Origin: CAVWSM01 sp963798505
Lineage (GTDB): Bacteria > Actinomycetota > Actinomycetes > Jiangellales > Jiangellaceae
Direction: 5' to 3'
Length of the DNA: 64,000 nucleotides
Assembly (NCBI GenBank): GCA_963798505.1
Contig: CAWCTX010000005.1
Span: forward strand, 62,001 to 126,000
Shown here in pieces: positions 50,511 to 59,127 of this stretch. The notes below the pieces were generated by a model. It saw nothing but the letters and a program-made list of their open reading frames with translations. It was not told the origin of the DNA and ran no database searches. Made by a program: the position numbers and the translations under genes. Every line of letters starts with the position of its first letter. Positions within the stretch are counted from its first letter, which is position 1.

Positions 50511-51346
50511 GCCTGCTGTCCGATCAGATCGAGGTAGACGTCTTCAAGAGTCGGCCGTACGACACTGAGCTGCGGCACCTCGCCGCCGAACCGTGCCGCC
50601 AGGTCCCGCACGACACGGGTCGGCTCGTCGGTGACCAGCGAGCGCGACTCGCCCTCCTCGGTCCAGCCGACCGTGGCCTGCTTGGATGCCCGACCGCCGA
50701 GCTGCTCCGGCGTGTCCACGGCAACGAGCCGACCGCCGGCGATGATCCCCAGGCGATCGGCGAGGTGGCCGGCCTCCTCCAGGTAGTGCGTGGTGAGGAT
50801 GATCGTGGTGCCCTCGGACGCCAGCTGCTCGACCAGGGTCCAGAACGACCGCCGCGCCTGCGGGTCGAACCCCGTCGTCGGCTCGTCGAGGAACAGCAGC
50901 TCGGGGCGCCCGAGGATCCCCAGGGCCACGTCGAGGCGTCGCCGCTGGCCGCCCGAGAGGTACCGCGCCCGGGTCCGCTGCTTCTCTTCGAGCCCGACCG
51001 AGCTGATGACCTCGTCCGGGTCTCGCGGGCTGGGGTAGAAGCGGGCGAAGTGCCGGACCAGCTCGGACACCGTGAGCTCGTCGTTCCCGCTGGACGACTG
51101 CAGGACGAGCCCGATCCGGTCGCGCCACCCATCGGGTGGGCTGCCCGGGTCGGCGCCCAGCACGCTCACGTCGCCGGTGTCGCGACGACGGAAACCCTCC
51201 AGGATCTCGACGGTCGTCGTCTTGCCGGCGCCGTTGGGTCCAAGGAGGGCGAACACCTCGCCGTGCGAGATGTCCAGGTCGAGCCCGTCGACCGCGCGCT
51301 TGTCGCCGTACGTCTTGGTCAGCCCGCGGATCGTGATCGCGTCCAT
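50507..51346 (-). CDS. ABC transporter ATP-binding protein
   Basis: A 279-residue ATPase of the DrrA/CcmA type. Motifs are Walker A LLGPNGAGKTTTVE, Q-loop LVLQSSSGND, signature YLSGGQRRRLDVA, Walker B LLFLDEPTTGFD and the His switch TTHYLEEA. The C-terminal extension ends SVVRPTLEDVYLDLIG, the usual tail of exporter ATPases. ATG 51346 has GAGG at eight bases, better than ATG 51352. It is first in a four-gene operon with the permease, kinase and regulator. The sequence just before the gene carries a long repeat hairpin. Confidence 0.93.
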   Translation of the reverse strand: MDAITIRGLTKTYGDKRAVDGLDLDISHGEVFALLGPNGAGKTTTVEILEGFRRRDTGDVSVLGADPGSPPDGWRDRIGLVLQSSSGNDELTVSELVRHFARFYPSPRDPDEVISSVGLEEKQRTRARYLSGGQRRRLDVALGILGRPELLFLDEPTTGFDPQARRSFWTLVEQLASEGTTIILTTHYLEEAGHLADRLGIIAGGRLVAVDTPEQLGGRASKQATVGWTEEGESRSLVTDEPTRVVRDLAARFGGEVPQLSVVRPTLEDVYLDLIGQQA

Positions 51347-51439
51347 CGCCATGACCTCAGCCAACAGGGTCGCGGACCCGAGCGGGACCACCGGCGAGTC
51401 GACTTGCAGCGTCCACCGATCGGTGGACGCCCGTCGTTA

Positions 51440-51505
51440 CGATGCAACGCCACCCTGCATCGATTCGGGCCGGGCCTTGTTTCGACGCAGGGTGTCGTTG
51501 CGTCG
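51440..51505. repeat. Hairpin repeat element, copy 1
   Basis: Arms of 24 bases (51440-51463 and 51482-51505) are complementary at 21 positions and enclose an 18-base centre containing TTCGGGCCGGGCC. Each arm is itself an inverted repeat (CGATGCA/TGCATCG on the left, CGACGCA/TGCGTCG on the right). It lies between the end of nucS and the start of the ABC operon. A related element with the identical centre sits at 60512-60577. Confidence 0.75.
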
Positions 51506-51518
51506 AAACGCCTCGGGC

Positions 51519-52178
51519 TCAGAACAGTCGCTCGCTCGGGTCGTCGAGGCCACGGAGCACGTCGTAGTCGACGGTGCGGCAGCCGATGCCGCGGTCGGTG
51601 GCGAGCGTCCGCGCCTGCGGCTTGATCTCCTGCGCGACGAACAGCCCGCGTACGGGCGACAGGTGCGGGTCACGGTTGAGCAGGTCGAGGTATCGGGTCA
51701 GCTGCTCGACCCCGTCGATCTCGCCGCGCCGCTTGATCTCGACGGCGACGGTCATCCCGGCCGCGTCACGGCAGAGCAGGTCGACGGGGCCGATCGGGGT
51801 GGGGTACTCACGCCGCACGAGCGTCCATCCCTCGCCGAGACTGTCGACGTGCGCGGCCAGTAGCTGCTGAAGGTGCGCCTCGACCCCGTCCTTGACCAGG
51901 CCTGGGTCGGTGCCCAGCTCGTGCCGCGAGTCGTGCAGCACCTCGTCGATGCTGATGACGAGGCGCTCCCCGGCGGGGTTGGTCACCGTCCAGGTGTGGT
52001 CCGACTCCTCGAGGCGGCAGGGGGGACTCATCCAGTTGAGCGGCTTGTAGGCCCGGTCGTCGGCGTGGATGGAGACCGATCCGTCCGCCTTGACCAGGAT
52101 GAGTCGGGTCGCCATCGGCAGATGCGCCGTGAGCCGCCCGGCGTAGTCGACCTGGCAGCGGGCAATCACGAGGCGCAC
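51519..52178 (-). CDS. nucS: Mismatch-specific endonuclease NucS (EndoMS)
   Basis: A 219-residue nuclease that replaces MutSL mismatch repair in most actinobacteria by cutting both strands at G-T and related mismatches. The N-terminal binding domain (VRLVIARCQVDYAGRLTAHL) is followed by a RecB-like nuclease domain with Asp133 in GPVDLLCRD, and Glu147 and Lys149 in VAVEIKRRGEI, then GVEQLTRYLDLL. The C-terminal DDPSERLF resembles the tail that binds the beta clamp. GTG 52178 gives the standard N-terminus. It is divergent from the next small gene by 58 bases. Confidence 0.94.
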   Translation of the reverse strand: MRLVIARCQVDYAGRLTAHLPMATRLILVKADGSVSIHADDRAYKPLNWMSPPCRLEESDHTWTVTNPAGERLVISIDEVLHDSRHELGTDPGLVKDGVEAHLQQLLAAHVDSLGEGWTLVRREYPTPIGPVDLLCRDAAGMTVAVEIKRRGEIDGVEQLTRYLDLLNRDPHLSPVRGLFVAQEIKPQARTLATDRGIGCRTVDYDVLRGLDDPSERLF

Positions 52179-52236
52179 GGCGCCCCACGCTAGCCCGTCG
52201 CCGCACCCGCCGACGCGGGCGGGGGAGAATCGTCGG

Positions 52237-52473
52237 GTGTACGAGCGGATCGAGCCGTGGGGCGACGTGGACTGGGTCGTCCGCGAGGTCACCGGCTCGG
52301 CCACGGGCAAGGCCTACCGCTGCCCCGGGTGCGACCAGCTCATCCGGCCGGTCACGCCGCATATCGTCGCCTGGCCATCGGAGGGATCGACGCTGTCCGG
52401 CGGCGGAATCGATGAGCGACGGCACTGGCACCGGGGGTGCTGGGCGGCGCGCGACCGGCGCCGTCCACGATGA
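52237..52473 (+). CDS. Small zinc-ribbon-like hypothetical protein beside nucS
   Basis: A 78-residue basic protein (GTG start) with a CPGCDQLIRPVTPHIVAWP stretch holding a CxxC pair and His, and a later HWHRGCW segment with His and Cys; together these could form one zinc site. The GSATGKAYRCPGC opening and ERRHWHRGCWAARDRRR end match small proteins found divergent from nucS in other actinobacteria. No catalytic motif is visible. Its linkage to nucS suggests, but does not show, a repair-related role. Confidence 0.7.
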   Translation: MYERIEPWGDVDWVVREVTGSATGKAYRCPGCDQLIRPVTPHIVAWPSEGSTLSGGGIDERRHWHRGCWAARDRRRPR

Positions 52474-52578
52474 CGGGGCATGTCAGACGTCGGGAGACCC
52501 AACCCTTCACCCGTCCGCCGCGTAAAACAATGAGAGTCCCGTCATACTCGAAGAACTGGTCCTGGGTGTGGAGGCCCT

Positions 52579-53247
52579 GTGGGTGGGCTACGGCTGAAGG
52601 TCACGAGTCTCGCAGCGGCCTTGGTGGCGGCTGCTAGCGCGCTGCTGACCGCCTGCGCCGAGTCCACCTACACCTACGTGTCGTCACGTGACCACAACAC
52701 CGTGTTTCGCGTGCCCTCCGACTGGACGAAGTTCGAGGAGGAGGTCATCGAGGAGGAGCTGTTCGGGTCAGGCAGCGCCACCGGAGAGATCCTGGCCGCC
52801 ACCTCCTGGACCGTGGGCTTCGACGCGAGCAACGACCCCGCGATCGGCAACGTTGTCGGTCTGGTCGCCACTGACCCCGTCGTCTACGTGTTCGTGCGTG
52901 AGCTCGACGAGACGACTCGCGGCCGCGTATCGCTCAACACGCTGCGCGACCTGCTGCTCCCGGTGACCGCGTCGGCTCGGCAGACCGCGGCCGAGCAGGG
53001 CCAGCTGCCCGAGGGTTTCGAGCTGCTGCGTGACGACACCCTGGAGGAGGGTGACGGGCTGCGCGGCGTACACGTCGCGTTCAACTACGACCTCGGTGCC
53101 TCGTTGCAGACCTTCGAGCAGAAGGTGCTCACCAACCAGGACACCAGCAAGATCTACACAGTTGTCGTCCACTGCTCGGCGACGTGCTTCACCGATCGCG
53201 AAAGCGAGATCACCGACATCGTCGAGTCATTCACCGTGAACGAATAG
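52579..53247 (+). CDS. Putative lipoprotein of unknown function
   Basis: A 222-residue exported protein. The signal peptide has a basic start and the lipobox LTAC with Cys26 as the lipidated residue. The mature part begins ESTYTYVSSRDHNTVFRVPSD and contains a PsbP/LpqN-like beta-rich pattern with VPSDWTKFEEE and a C-terminal IVESFTVNE, similar to actinobacterial lipoproteins that bind hydrophobic ligands. It lies 15 bases before the FtsH-like protease gene on the same strand, so the two may be co-transcribed. The specific role is unknown. Confidence 0.75.
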   Translation: MGGLRLKVTSLAAALVAAASALLTACAESTYTYVSSRDHNTVFRVPSDWTKFEEEVIEEELFGSGSATGEILAATSWTVGFDASNDPAIGNVVGLVATDPVVYVFVRELDETTRGRVSLNTLRDLLLPVTASARQTAAEQGQLPEGFELLRDDTLEEGDGLRGVHVAFNYDLGASLQTFEQKVLTNQDTSKIYTVVVHCSATCFTDRESEITDIVESFTVNE

Positions 53248-53262
53248 CGAAGGGCGGTCCCC

Positions 53263-55683
53263 GTGACGGAGGACTCTGGTCAGGCTGTCGTCGCGACGCG
53301 CGACAGCCAGGTGCCCGGGCTGACCGCCCCTGAGGAGCGCCCGCGCGACGACGAGCGCCCGACCCGCAAGCCCTTGGCGCTGTGGGACAGGATCAAGTTC
53401 CTGCTGCTGTTCACGATCATCTTCTTCGTGTTCGTGTGGTCGCGGATGGCCGAGCTCTCGCCGGTGCAGTCGTTCAGCGAGGCCGTACGCGAGCAGGCCG
53501 CCGCCCGGTCGTGGCTGTTCTGGCTCATCGGCATCGAGCTCGTGCGCCAGGTGCACTTCCTCATCAGCGAGCACTGGGCGGCCTATCACCGGTTCTGGTC
53601 GAAGCGGGTGTTCGGTGCCGCCGACCGGTGGTACCGCGGACACTTCGGCGACTGGACGCGGTTCCGGCTGGCCCGTGTCGCACGATGGCTGATGTGGATC
53701 GCCCTGCTGGCGATCATCCTCGGCGCGATCTACGACGAGCCGCCGATTACGGCGCTGTTCAAGGCGCCACAGGCGTTCTTCTCCGCACTGCCGTTCATCT
53801 TCCAGTTCCTGTTCTTCGGCGCGCTCGTCATCTTCCAGTTCGTCGCGATCTTCTGGTTCCTCTCCCGCGGTGGTGTCGACGTCTATTACCCCGACGACAT
53901 CAAGACGCGGTTCCGGGACGTCTGGGGCCAGGACCACGTGCTGGCCAAGGTGAAGGAGAACATCGTCTTCCTCGAGAACCCGGAAAGCATTGAGGAAAAG
54001 GGGGGATTTGTCCCGGGAGGCGTGCTGTTGTGGGGTCCGCCCGGAACTGGCAAGACGTTGATGGCCGAAGCAGTGGCGGGTGAGACGGGCAAGCCCTACG
54101 TCTTCGTCGATCCGGGCGCGTTCATTCAGATGTTCATGGGCGTCGGCATCCTCAAGGTCAAGTCGCTGTTCCGCAAGCTGCGCAAGCTGGCGCTGCGCTA
54201 TGGCGGGGTGATCGTCTTCTTCGACGAGGCCGACTCGCTCGGCAACCGCGGCGCCACCGGCCAGGGCGGACCAGGAGGTGCCCCGGGAATGCGTCCGGCG
54301 CCGTGGGTCGACGCCGGCTGCAACGGCTTCGCCCATCTGACACCGCAGACTCGTGAGCTCCTGGCGCGGGAGTCGTTGCGGACCGGTGTCGATGACGACG
54401 AAGCGGCCCGCCGGTCCCGTTTCATCATGGGCGGCATGGGCATGGGCGGCGGGGGCATGGGCACGCTGCAGGCGCTGCTGACCGAGCTGTCCGGCCTGAA
54501 GAAGCCTCGGGGGTTCATCAACCGCGTCGTTCGGCGAGCGCTCGGCATGCGTCCGAAGCCGCCACCGAAATACCGCATCCTGGTGATGATGGCGACCAAC
54601 ATGCCGGAGGCACTCGATTCGGCGTTGCTGCGGCCGGGCCGGATCGACCGGATCTACAAGGTCGGCTATCCCAGCAAGGCCGGCCGCGTGCGGACGTACG
54701 AGGGTTATCTCTCGAAGGTTCGCCACCAGCTGACGGCCGAGGAGATCGAAAAGCTCGCCGTCATCACGCCGTACGCCACCGGCGCGACCATCAAGGACCT
54801 CGTCAACGAGGCGCTGATCAACGCCATCCGCGACGGGCGTGCCGTTATCGAGTGGCGCGACGTCATCAAGGCCAAGCAGCTCAAGGAGCTCGGGCCGCCT
54901 GAGGATGTCGAATACATCGAGCGCGAGCGGCACGCGGTCGCCGTGCACGAGGCCTGCCATGCGGTCATGGCCTATCGCATCCGCCGGCACATGGAGATCG
55001 ACATCGCGACCATTGAGAAGGGGTCCGACTACCTGGGCATGGTCGCGTCGATCCCGCCGGAGGACCAGTTCACCCGGTGGCGCACGGAGTACGAGAGCGA
55101 CGTGCTGGTGAGCCTCGCCTCCCTTGCCGGCGAGCGCATGTTCTTCGCCGGTGACAACTCCTCGGGTGTCTCCGGCGACCTGGAGTCGGCGACGGCGGTG
55201 GCCACTTTCATGGAGGGCTTCTGGGGGATGGGGTCGACCGTGTCGTCCTTCGCGGCGTCCCGGCGGTTCGAGGTCGGCACTCCCGGCGGCAGGCCCGGTA
55301 AGGAGAGCGAGGAGAAGGAGATCCGCGCGGCCCTGGCCGACCGCATCGAGGACAAGCTCTCCACCTTGTTGGAAGAGGCCGAGCGGGTGCTCAAGGAGAA
55401 CCGCAGCGACGTTCTCGCCCTCGCGGCCGCACTCGAGCATCACAAGACGCTCGCGGGCGAGGACGTGATCGCCGTCATCGACGGCCAGGTGGGGCCACTG
55501 GTCGACGGCCGCGGCTACGCCGACGAGGGGTTCCGGCGCGCGCTCGAGGGCTACCACGAGGCGGCGACCTCGGCGCACCAGGACCATGCCCGGCTGCACG
55601 CCGAGCTGCCGCTTCCACCTGAGCCGGTGCTCGAGCCGGCGCTCGATCCGGTCCCGGAGCCGGGGGGCGAAACCGCGGGCTAG
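53263..55683 (+). CDS. Membrane-anchored FtsH-like AAA+ metalloprotease with an insert in the AAA domain
   Basis: An 806-residue AAA protein. Four hydrophobic segments occupy residues 40-205, more than the two of classical FtsH. The AAA module has Walker A GPPGTGKT (258-265) and Walker B IVFFDEADS (Asp321, Glu322). An insert of about 85 residues follows before the second half, ending in a Gly/Met-rich stretch (IMGGMGMGGGGMGTLQA). MMATNMPEALDSALLRPGRIDR holds the sensor-1 and arginine-finger region. The protease domain keeps HEACH (562-566) as the zinc site. It resembles FtsH but is diverged, so substrates may differ. It follows the lipoprotein gene. Confidence 0.85.
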   Translation: MTEDSGQAVVATRDSQVPGLTAPEERPRDDERPTRKPLALWDRIKFLLLFTIIFFVFVWSRMAELSPVQSFSEAVREQAAARSWLFWLIGIELVRQVHFLISEHWAAYHRFWSKRVFGAADRWYRGHFGDWTRFRLARVARWLMWIALLAIILGAIYDEPPITALFKAPQAFFSALPFIFQFLFFGALVIFQFVAIFWFLSRGGVDVYYPDDIKTRFRDVWGQDHVLAKVKENIVFLENPESIEEKGGFVPGGVLLWGPPGTGKTLMAEAVAGETGKPYVFVDPGAFIQMFMGVGILKVKSLFRKLRKLALRYGGVIVFFDEADSLGNRGATGQGGPGGAPGMRPAPWVDAGCNGFAHLTPQTRELLARESLRTGVDDDEAARRSRFIMGGMGMGGGGMGTLQALLTELSGLKKPRGFINRVVRRALGMRPKPPPKYRILVMMATNMPEALDSALLRPGRIDRIYKVGYPSKAGRVRTYEGYLSKVRHQLTAEEIEKLAVITPYATGATIKDLVNEALINAIRDGRAVIEWRDVIKAKQLKELGPPEDVEYIERERHAVAVHEACHAVMAYRIRRHMEIDIATIEKGSDYLGMVASIPPEDQFTRWRTEYESDVLVSLASLAGERMFFAGDNSSGVSGDLESATAVATFMEGFWGMGSTVSSFAASRRFEVGTPGGRPGKESEEKEIRAALADRIEDKLSTLLEEAERVLKENRSDVLALAAALEHHKTLAGEDVIAVIDGQVGPLVDGRGYADEGFRRALEGYHEAATSAHQDHARLHAELPLPPEPVLEPALDPVPEPGGETAG

Positions 55684-55695
55684 AGTCGGCGGGTC

Positions 55696-56451
55696 ATGGT
55701 CGAGATCCGGTCCAACGTCATCCTGCCTGCCCGCCGCGAGCCGGTGACTTTGCATACCGCTGACGGGCTCGCGCTCGTCGGCGAGCTGGCGAGCCCGCTC
55801 GACCGCGACCCCGTGGCCACCCTCGTCACGCTGCACCCGCTACCCACGCACGGCGGGTTCATGGACAGCCATGTCTTTCGCAAGGCTGCGTGGCGGCTGC
55901 CCGCGCTCGCGGGCATCGCGGCGCTGCGGTTCAACACCCGCGGCACATCCAGCGCCGCGGGGCGCAGCGAGGGCGAGTTCGACGGGGGCGTGTCCGAGCG
56001 CTTCGACGTCGCCGCCGCCATCGAGTTCGCCGAGTTCCACGACCTCGCGCATCCCTGGCTGGTCGGCTGGTCGTTCGGCACCGACCTCGCGCTCATGTAC
56101 GGCTGCGACCCCGGGATCGAGGGCGTCATCCTGCTCTCGCCACCGCTGCGCAAGGCCCAGGACGAGCATCTCGACGTGTGGGCGGCAAGCGGCAAGCCGG
56201 TGATCGTGCTCGTTCCCGAGCACGACGACTACCTCAAGCCGCCGGAGGCGAGACAGCGCTTCGCCCGCATCCCGCAGGCCGAGGTCATCGCGGTCGAGGG
56301 TGCGCGGCACCTGTGGGTCGGTGAGACCGCCGTACGGCGCGTGCTCGACGAGATCGTCGCTCGCGTCGCGCCGGATGCGGTGCCGCTGCCGACGGAGTGG
56401 GACGGCCCGTACGACGTCTTTGAGCGGGACGCCGACGTCACGCGCGCGTAG
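55696..56451 (+). CDS. Alpha/beta hydrolase (KANL3/Tex30-like)
   Basis: A 251-residue hydrolase. The N-terminal beta region (TLHTADGLALVGELASPLD) precedes LVTLHPLPTHGGFMDSHV, a variant of the HG oxyanion motif. The nucleophile elbow is VGWSFGTDLAL (Ser), VLVPEHDDYLKPP supplies the acid and EGARHLWVG the histidine. This resembles the KANL3/Tex30-like DUF4159-free small hydrolases with dienelactone-type folds. The ATG is 13 bases after the protease gene, and another hydrolase follows 11 bases on, forming a short gene string. The substrate is unknown. Confidence 0.82.
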   Translation: MVEIRSNVILPARREPVTLHTADGLALVGELASPLDRDPVATLVTLHPLPTHGGFMDSHVFRKAAWRLPALAGIAALRFNTRGTSSAAGRSEGEFDGGVSERFDVAAAIEFAEFHDLAHPWLVGWSFGTDLALMYGCDPGIEGVILLSPPLRKAQDEHLDVWAASGKPVIVLVPEHDDYLKPPEARQRFARIPQAEVIAVEGARHLWVGETAVRRVLDEIVARVAPDAVPLPTEWDGPYDVFERDADVTRA

Positions 56452-56461
56452 CCTACGGGCC

Positions 56462-57247
56462 GTGGCCGTCGACCTCGTCTACACCGAAGCAGGGAGCGGA
56501 CCGCCGGTCGTGCTGCTGCATGCGTTCCCGCTGTCGTCCGCCATGTGGGAGCCGGCGCGCACGCTGCTTTCGGACCGGTGGCGCATCATCACCCCCGACC
56601 TGCGGGGGTTCGGCGGATCACCGCTGGGCAGCGATCGGCCGTCGCTCGACCTTATGGCGGATGACGTCGTGCGGTTGCTCGACCGGCTGCAGCTCGACCG
56701 GGTCACCCTCGGCGGACTGTCGATGGGCGGCTATGTCGCCATGGCCATGCTCCGCAGGTACGCCGACCGGGTGGGCTCGGTGCTGCTCATGGACACCAAG
56801 GCGTCCGCCGACACGACCGAGGGGCGCGGCAACCGGATCCGGATGGCCCAGCAGGTGCTGGCTGACGGACAGGTCGTGCTGTATCCCATGCTCGACACGT
56901 TGCTCGGCCCGACGACCCACCGGGACGCGGCTGCGGTGGTGGCCAAGGTGCGCAGGTGGCTCGACGAGTCCCGGCCGGACGGCGTGTCGTGGGCGCAGTA
57001 CGCGATGGCTGAGCGGCCCGACTCGATGGACACGCTGCGCGCGGCTCACGCACCCGCCGCCGTCATCCTCGGTGAGGAGGACGGGATCGCCTCGCACGAC
57101 GACGCCCTCGCGATGTCGGTGGCCTTCAAGCCACCCGCCGTCGTCTACCTCGTGCCGGACGCCGGGCACCTGTCGATCGTCGAGCAGCCCGACCGCACGG
57201 CAGGCGCCATGCGGGACGCCCTCGTGCACATCGAGCGCAGCAGCTGA
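56462..57247 (+). CDS. Alpha/beta hydrolase fold protein
   Basis: A 261-residue hydrolase of the 3-oxoadipate enol-lactonase type. It has VVLLHAFPLSSAMWEP (oxyanion), RIITPDLRGFGGSP, the nucleophile elbow LGGLSMGGYVAM (Ser), ILGEEDGIASHDDA with the acid and PDAGHLSIVEQPD with the histidine. All triad residues are in place. The GTG start is 11 bases after the preceding hydrolase, consistent with co-transcription. No ketoadipate genes are in the window, so the substrate remains open. Confidence 0.85.
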   Translation: MAVDLVYTEAGSGPPVVLLHAFPLSSAMWEPARTLLSDRWRIITPDLRGFGGSPLGSDRPSLDLMADDVVRLLDRLQLDRVTLGGLSMGGYVAMAMLRRYADRVGSVLLMDTKASADTTEGRGNRIRMAQQVLADGQVVLYPMLDTLLGPTTHRDAAAVVAKVRRWLDESRPDGVSWAQYAMAERPDSMDTLRAAHAPAAVILGEEDGIASHDDALAMSVAFKPPAVVYLVPDAGHLSIVEQPDRTAGAMRDALVHIERSS

Positions 57248-57251
57248 ACCG

Positions 57252-58529
57252 TCAGGCGTCCTTGGCGGCCTCAGGCTCGGTCTTGGCAGGCTCGGTCTTG
57301 GCGGGCTTCTCGTGCGCCGCGTTGTTGCCCGCTGCCGCCGGGCTGGTGGCTGGTGCGTCGGTCACCCCGGGGACGGCCATGCTGCCGAGCAGGCTGCGCA
57401 GCTGCGAGAGGTGACCGGTGATGCTGTCGCGCTGACGCGTGAGCTCGTCGACCTGGCGCTGCGCAGACGTACGCACGCGCTCGGCCTCGGCCCGGGCGTC
57501 GGCGAGGGACGACTCCGCCTGCGCCTTGGCGTCGGACACGGTCGCGGTCGCGGTGCGCCGGGCCTTGTCGAGCGCGTTGCGCGCCTCGAGGTCGGCCTTC
57601 CGCCGGCGTTCCTCGGACTTCTCGTGGATCTCGGCGGCTGCGGCCTCGGCCGCGGCCGCACGCGCCTCGGCCTCGGTGACGAGCTTCTGCGTCTCAGCGA
57701 CGTTGGCCTCGTGCCGCTCGGCGTCCTGCCGCTCCGCCTCCTCGCGCTTGGTGGCGAGCGCGATCTCCACCTCGGAGGCCAGCTGCTCGGCGCGCCCCCG
57801 CGCCTCCTCGAGCACGGCGCTGGCCTGCGTCCGCATCTCGTCGGCCTCGCGACGGGCGTTGACGCGCAGCTCGTCGGTCTCGCGCTTGACTCCGGCCCGC
57901 AGCTGCGCGGCCTCGCGCTCGGTGGTCGCCCGCAGCTTGGACATCTCGCGCTCGGTGGTGGAGCGCTTCTCGGCGATGTCGTGGTCGACCGCCGAGCGGA
58001 TCTTCGACGACTCGCGCTCCGCGGTGGACTTCAGCTCCGCCGCCTCGCGTGCCGTGGCCGACCGCAGCTGGTCGCTCTCGGTGCGCGCCGTGTCCAGCAT
58101 CTCGTCGGCGCGGGTCTTGGCGGCACCCAGCCGCTCGGCCACCTCCGCCTCGGTTGCCTGCCGCAGCTCTGCGGCGTCGACGCGCGCGGCGGCGCGCAGC
58201 TGCGCAGCCTCGGCGTTGGCGTCGGCAAGGACGTCGGCCGCCTGCTCCTCGGCCAGGCGCAGCAGCTGCTCGATGCGGGCGCCGAAGCCCGAGTAGGACG
58301 GGCGCTCCACCTCCTGCAACTGGCCCTGGACGTCGCCGAACTGCGACTCGAGCTTTTCGAGGGAGACCTCGAGCTCGTTGATGCGGGCCGTCGCATCGCC
58401 GAGCGCCTGCTCGAGCTGACGGATGTGAGTCTCCACCTGGATGCGGTCGAACCCCCGCATCACCAGCGTGAAGCCGCCTGTGGGCTGCGAGTCGAAGATC
58501 GAACGGACGCGGGTCGCCTGTTGCTCCAT
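57252..58529 (-). CDS. DivIVA/Scy-like coiled-coil protein
   Basis: A 425-residue cytoskeletal-type protein. The first 60 residues (FTLVMRGFDRIQVETHIRQL and following) match the DivIVA lipid-binding domain and dimer coil. From about residue 85 to 375 it is a near-continuous coiled coil made of degenerate 11-residue units of the AEREAxxLRxxAx kind. A Pro/Ala/Lys tail (EKPAKTEPAKTEP) ends the protein. This layout resembles Scy, FilP and Wag31 of polar-growing actinobacteria, which organise tip growth at membrane curvature. It is convergent with the hydrolase gene with a four-base gap. Confidence 0.85.
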   Translation of the reverse strand: MEQQATRVRSIFDSQPTGGFTLVMRGFDRIQVETHIRQLEQALGDATARINELEVSLEKLESQFGDVQGQLQEVERPSYSGFGARIEQLLRLAEEQAADVLADANAEAAQLRAAARVDAAELRQATEAEVAERLGAAKTRADEMLDTARTESDQLRSATAREAAELKSTAERESSKIRSAVDHDIAEKRSTTEREMSKLRATTEREAAQLRAGVKRETDELRVNARREADEMRTQASAVLEEARGRAEQLASEVEIALATKREEAERQDAERHEANVAETQKLVTEAEARAAAAEAAAAEIHEKSEERRRKADLEARNALDKARRTATATVSDAKAQAESSLADARAEAERVRTSAQRQVDELTRQRDSITGHLSQLRSLLGSMAVPGVTDAPATSPAAAGNNAAHEKPAKTEPAKTEPEAAKDA

Positions 58530-58694
58530 GGATCCCTGCCTGGCGAGCGCATCGCCGAGGCCGACGATGCGTGACGAGTGGACGGTGCACAGCGGACTCG
58601 CACGCCCCCGTCTACCCAGCGCGATCAGCCTCGTGCAGGCAGCACCCTACCCGCGGACGGCCGTTGATGTGAAAGAGCGCTCAGGCGTTTGGAC

Positions 58695-59003
58695 TTACCC
58701 AGCGGTCGGGTGGCGAGCTGGCCGAGTCTGCAGCGGTGCCAGGCGCAGCTCACGCTCTTCCGGCGTGAGACCACCCCAGACGCCGTACGGCTCGCGCACG
58801 GCGAGCGCATGCTCGCGGCACTGCCTGAGCACCGGGCAGGTGAGGCACACCTGCTTGGCCGCAAGCTCGCGGCGTCGACGGGCAGGACCACGCTCGCCCT
58901 CAGGGCAGAAGAACAGGGTCGAATCGGCGGTACGACAGGCTCCCGACAGCTGCCACTCCCACAGATCTGCACGTGGGCCTGGCAACCGCGTAATGACCGT
59001 CAT
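58695..59003 (-). CDS. WhiB-family transcriptional regulator
   Basis: A 102-residue iron-sulfur regulator restricted to actinobacteria. The four cluster ligands are Cys23 (GACRTAD), Cys53 and Cys56 (VCLTCPV) and Cys62 (QCREHA). It then has the GVWGGLTPEERE turn at 74-86 and a basic tail that contacts DNA or sigma factor. An additional Cys33 sits in the LFFCPEG segment where most members have Pro. These proteins bind the sigma-A region 4 and sense redox state or nitric oxide. It is divergent from the LysR gene across 124 bases. Confidence 0.92.
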   Translation of the reverse strand: MTVITRLPGPRADLWEWQLSGACRTADSTLFFCPEGERGPARRRRELAAKQVCLTCPVLRQCREHALAVREPYGVWGGLTPEERELRLAPLQTRPARHPTAG

Positions 59004-59093
59004 GACAACCTCCCCCGTTGTCGGTGATCAAGCGATCATGGGCAGCACACACCATGAATGATCGTTAGTGCCAATCCACACTGCCTTGATCAC

Positions 59094-59108
59094 ATAGGCA
59101 GCGCCTAT
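59094..59108 (+). promoter_or_regulatory. LysR-type regulator binding site
   Basis: ATAGGC (59094-59099) and GCCTAT (59103-59108) form an inverted repeat with a three-base centre and fit the LTTR box T-N11-A (T at 59095, A at 59107). It lies 20 bases before the lysR start in the shared whiB-lysR intergenic region, so autoregulation, and possibly an effect on whiB, is expected. Confidence 0.55.
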
Positions 59109-59127
59109 CACCCGCTACGCTGCGGGC

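Noticed and set aside
53227..55836. An 869-codon open frame on the minus strand
   Set aside because: It is antisense to the FtsH-like gene, whose motifs are unmistakable. The minus-strand translation is His/Arg/Asp-rich without domains, as expected from the complement of high-GC coding DNA.
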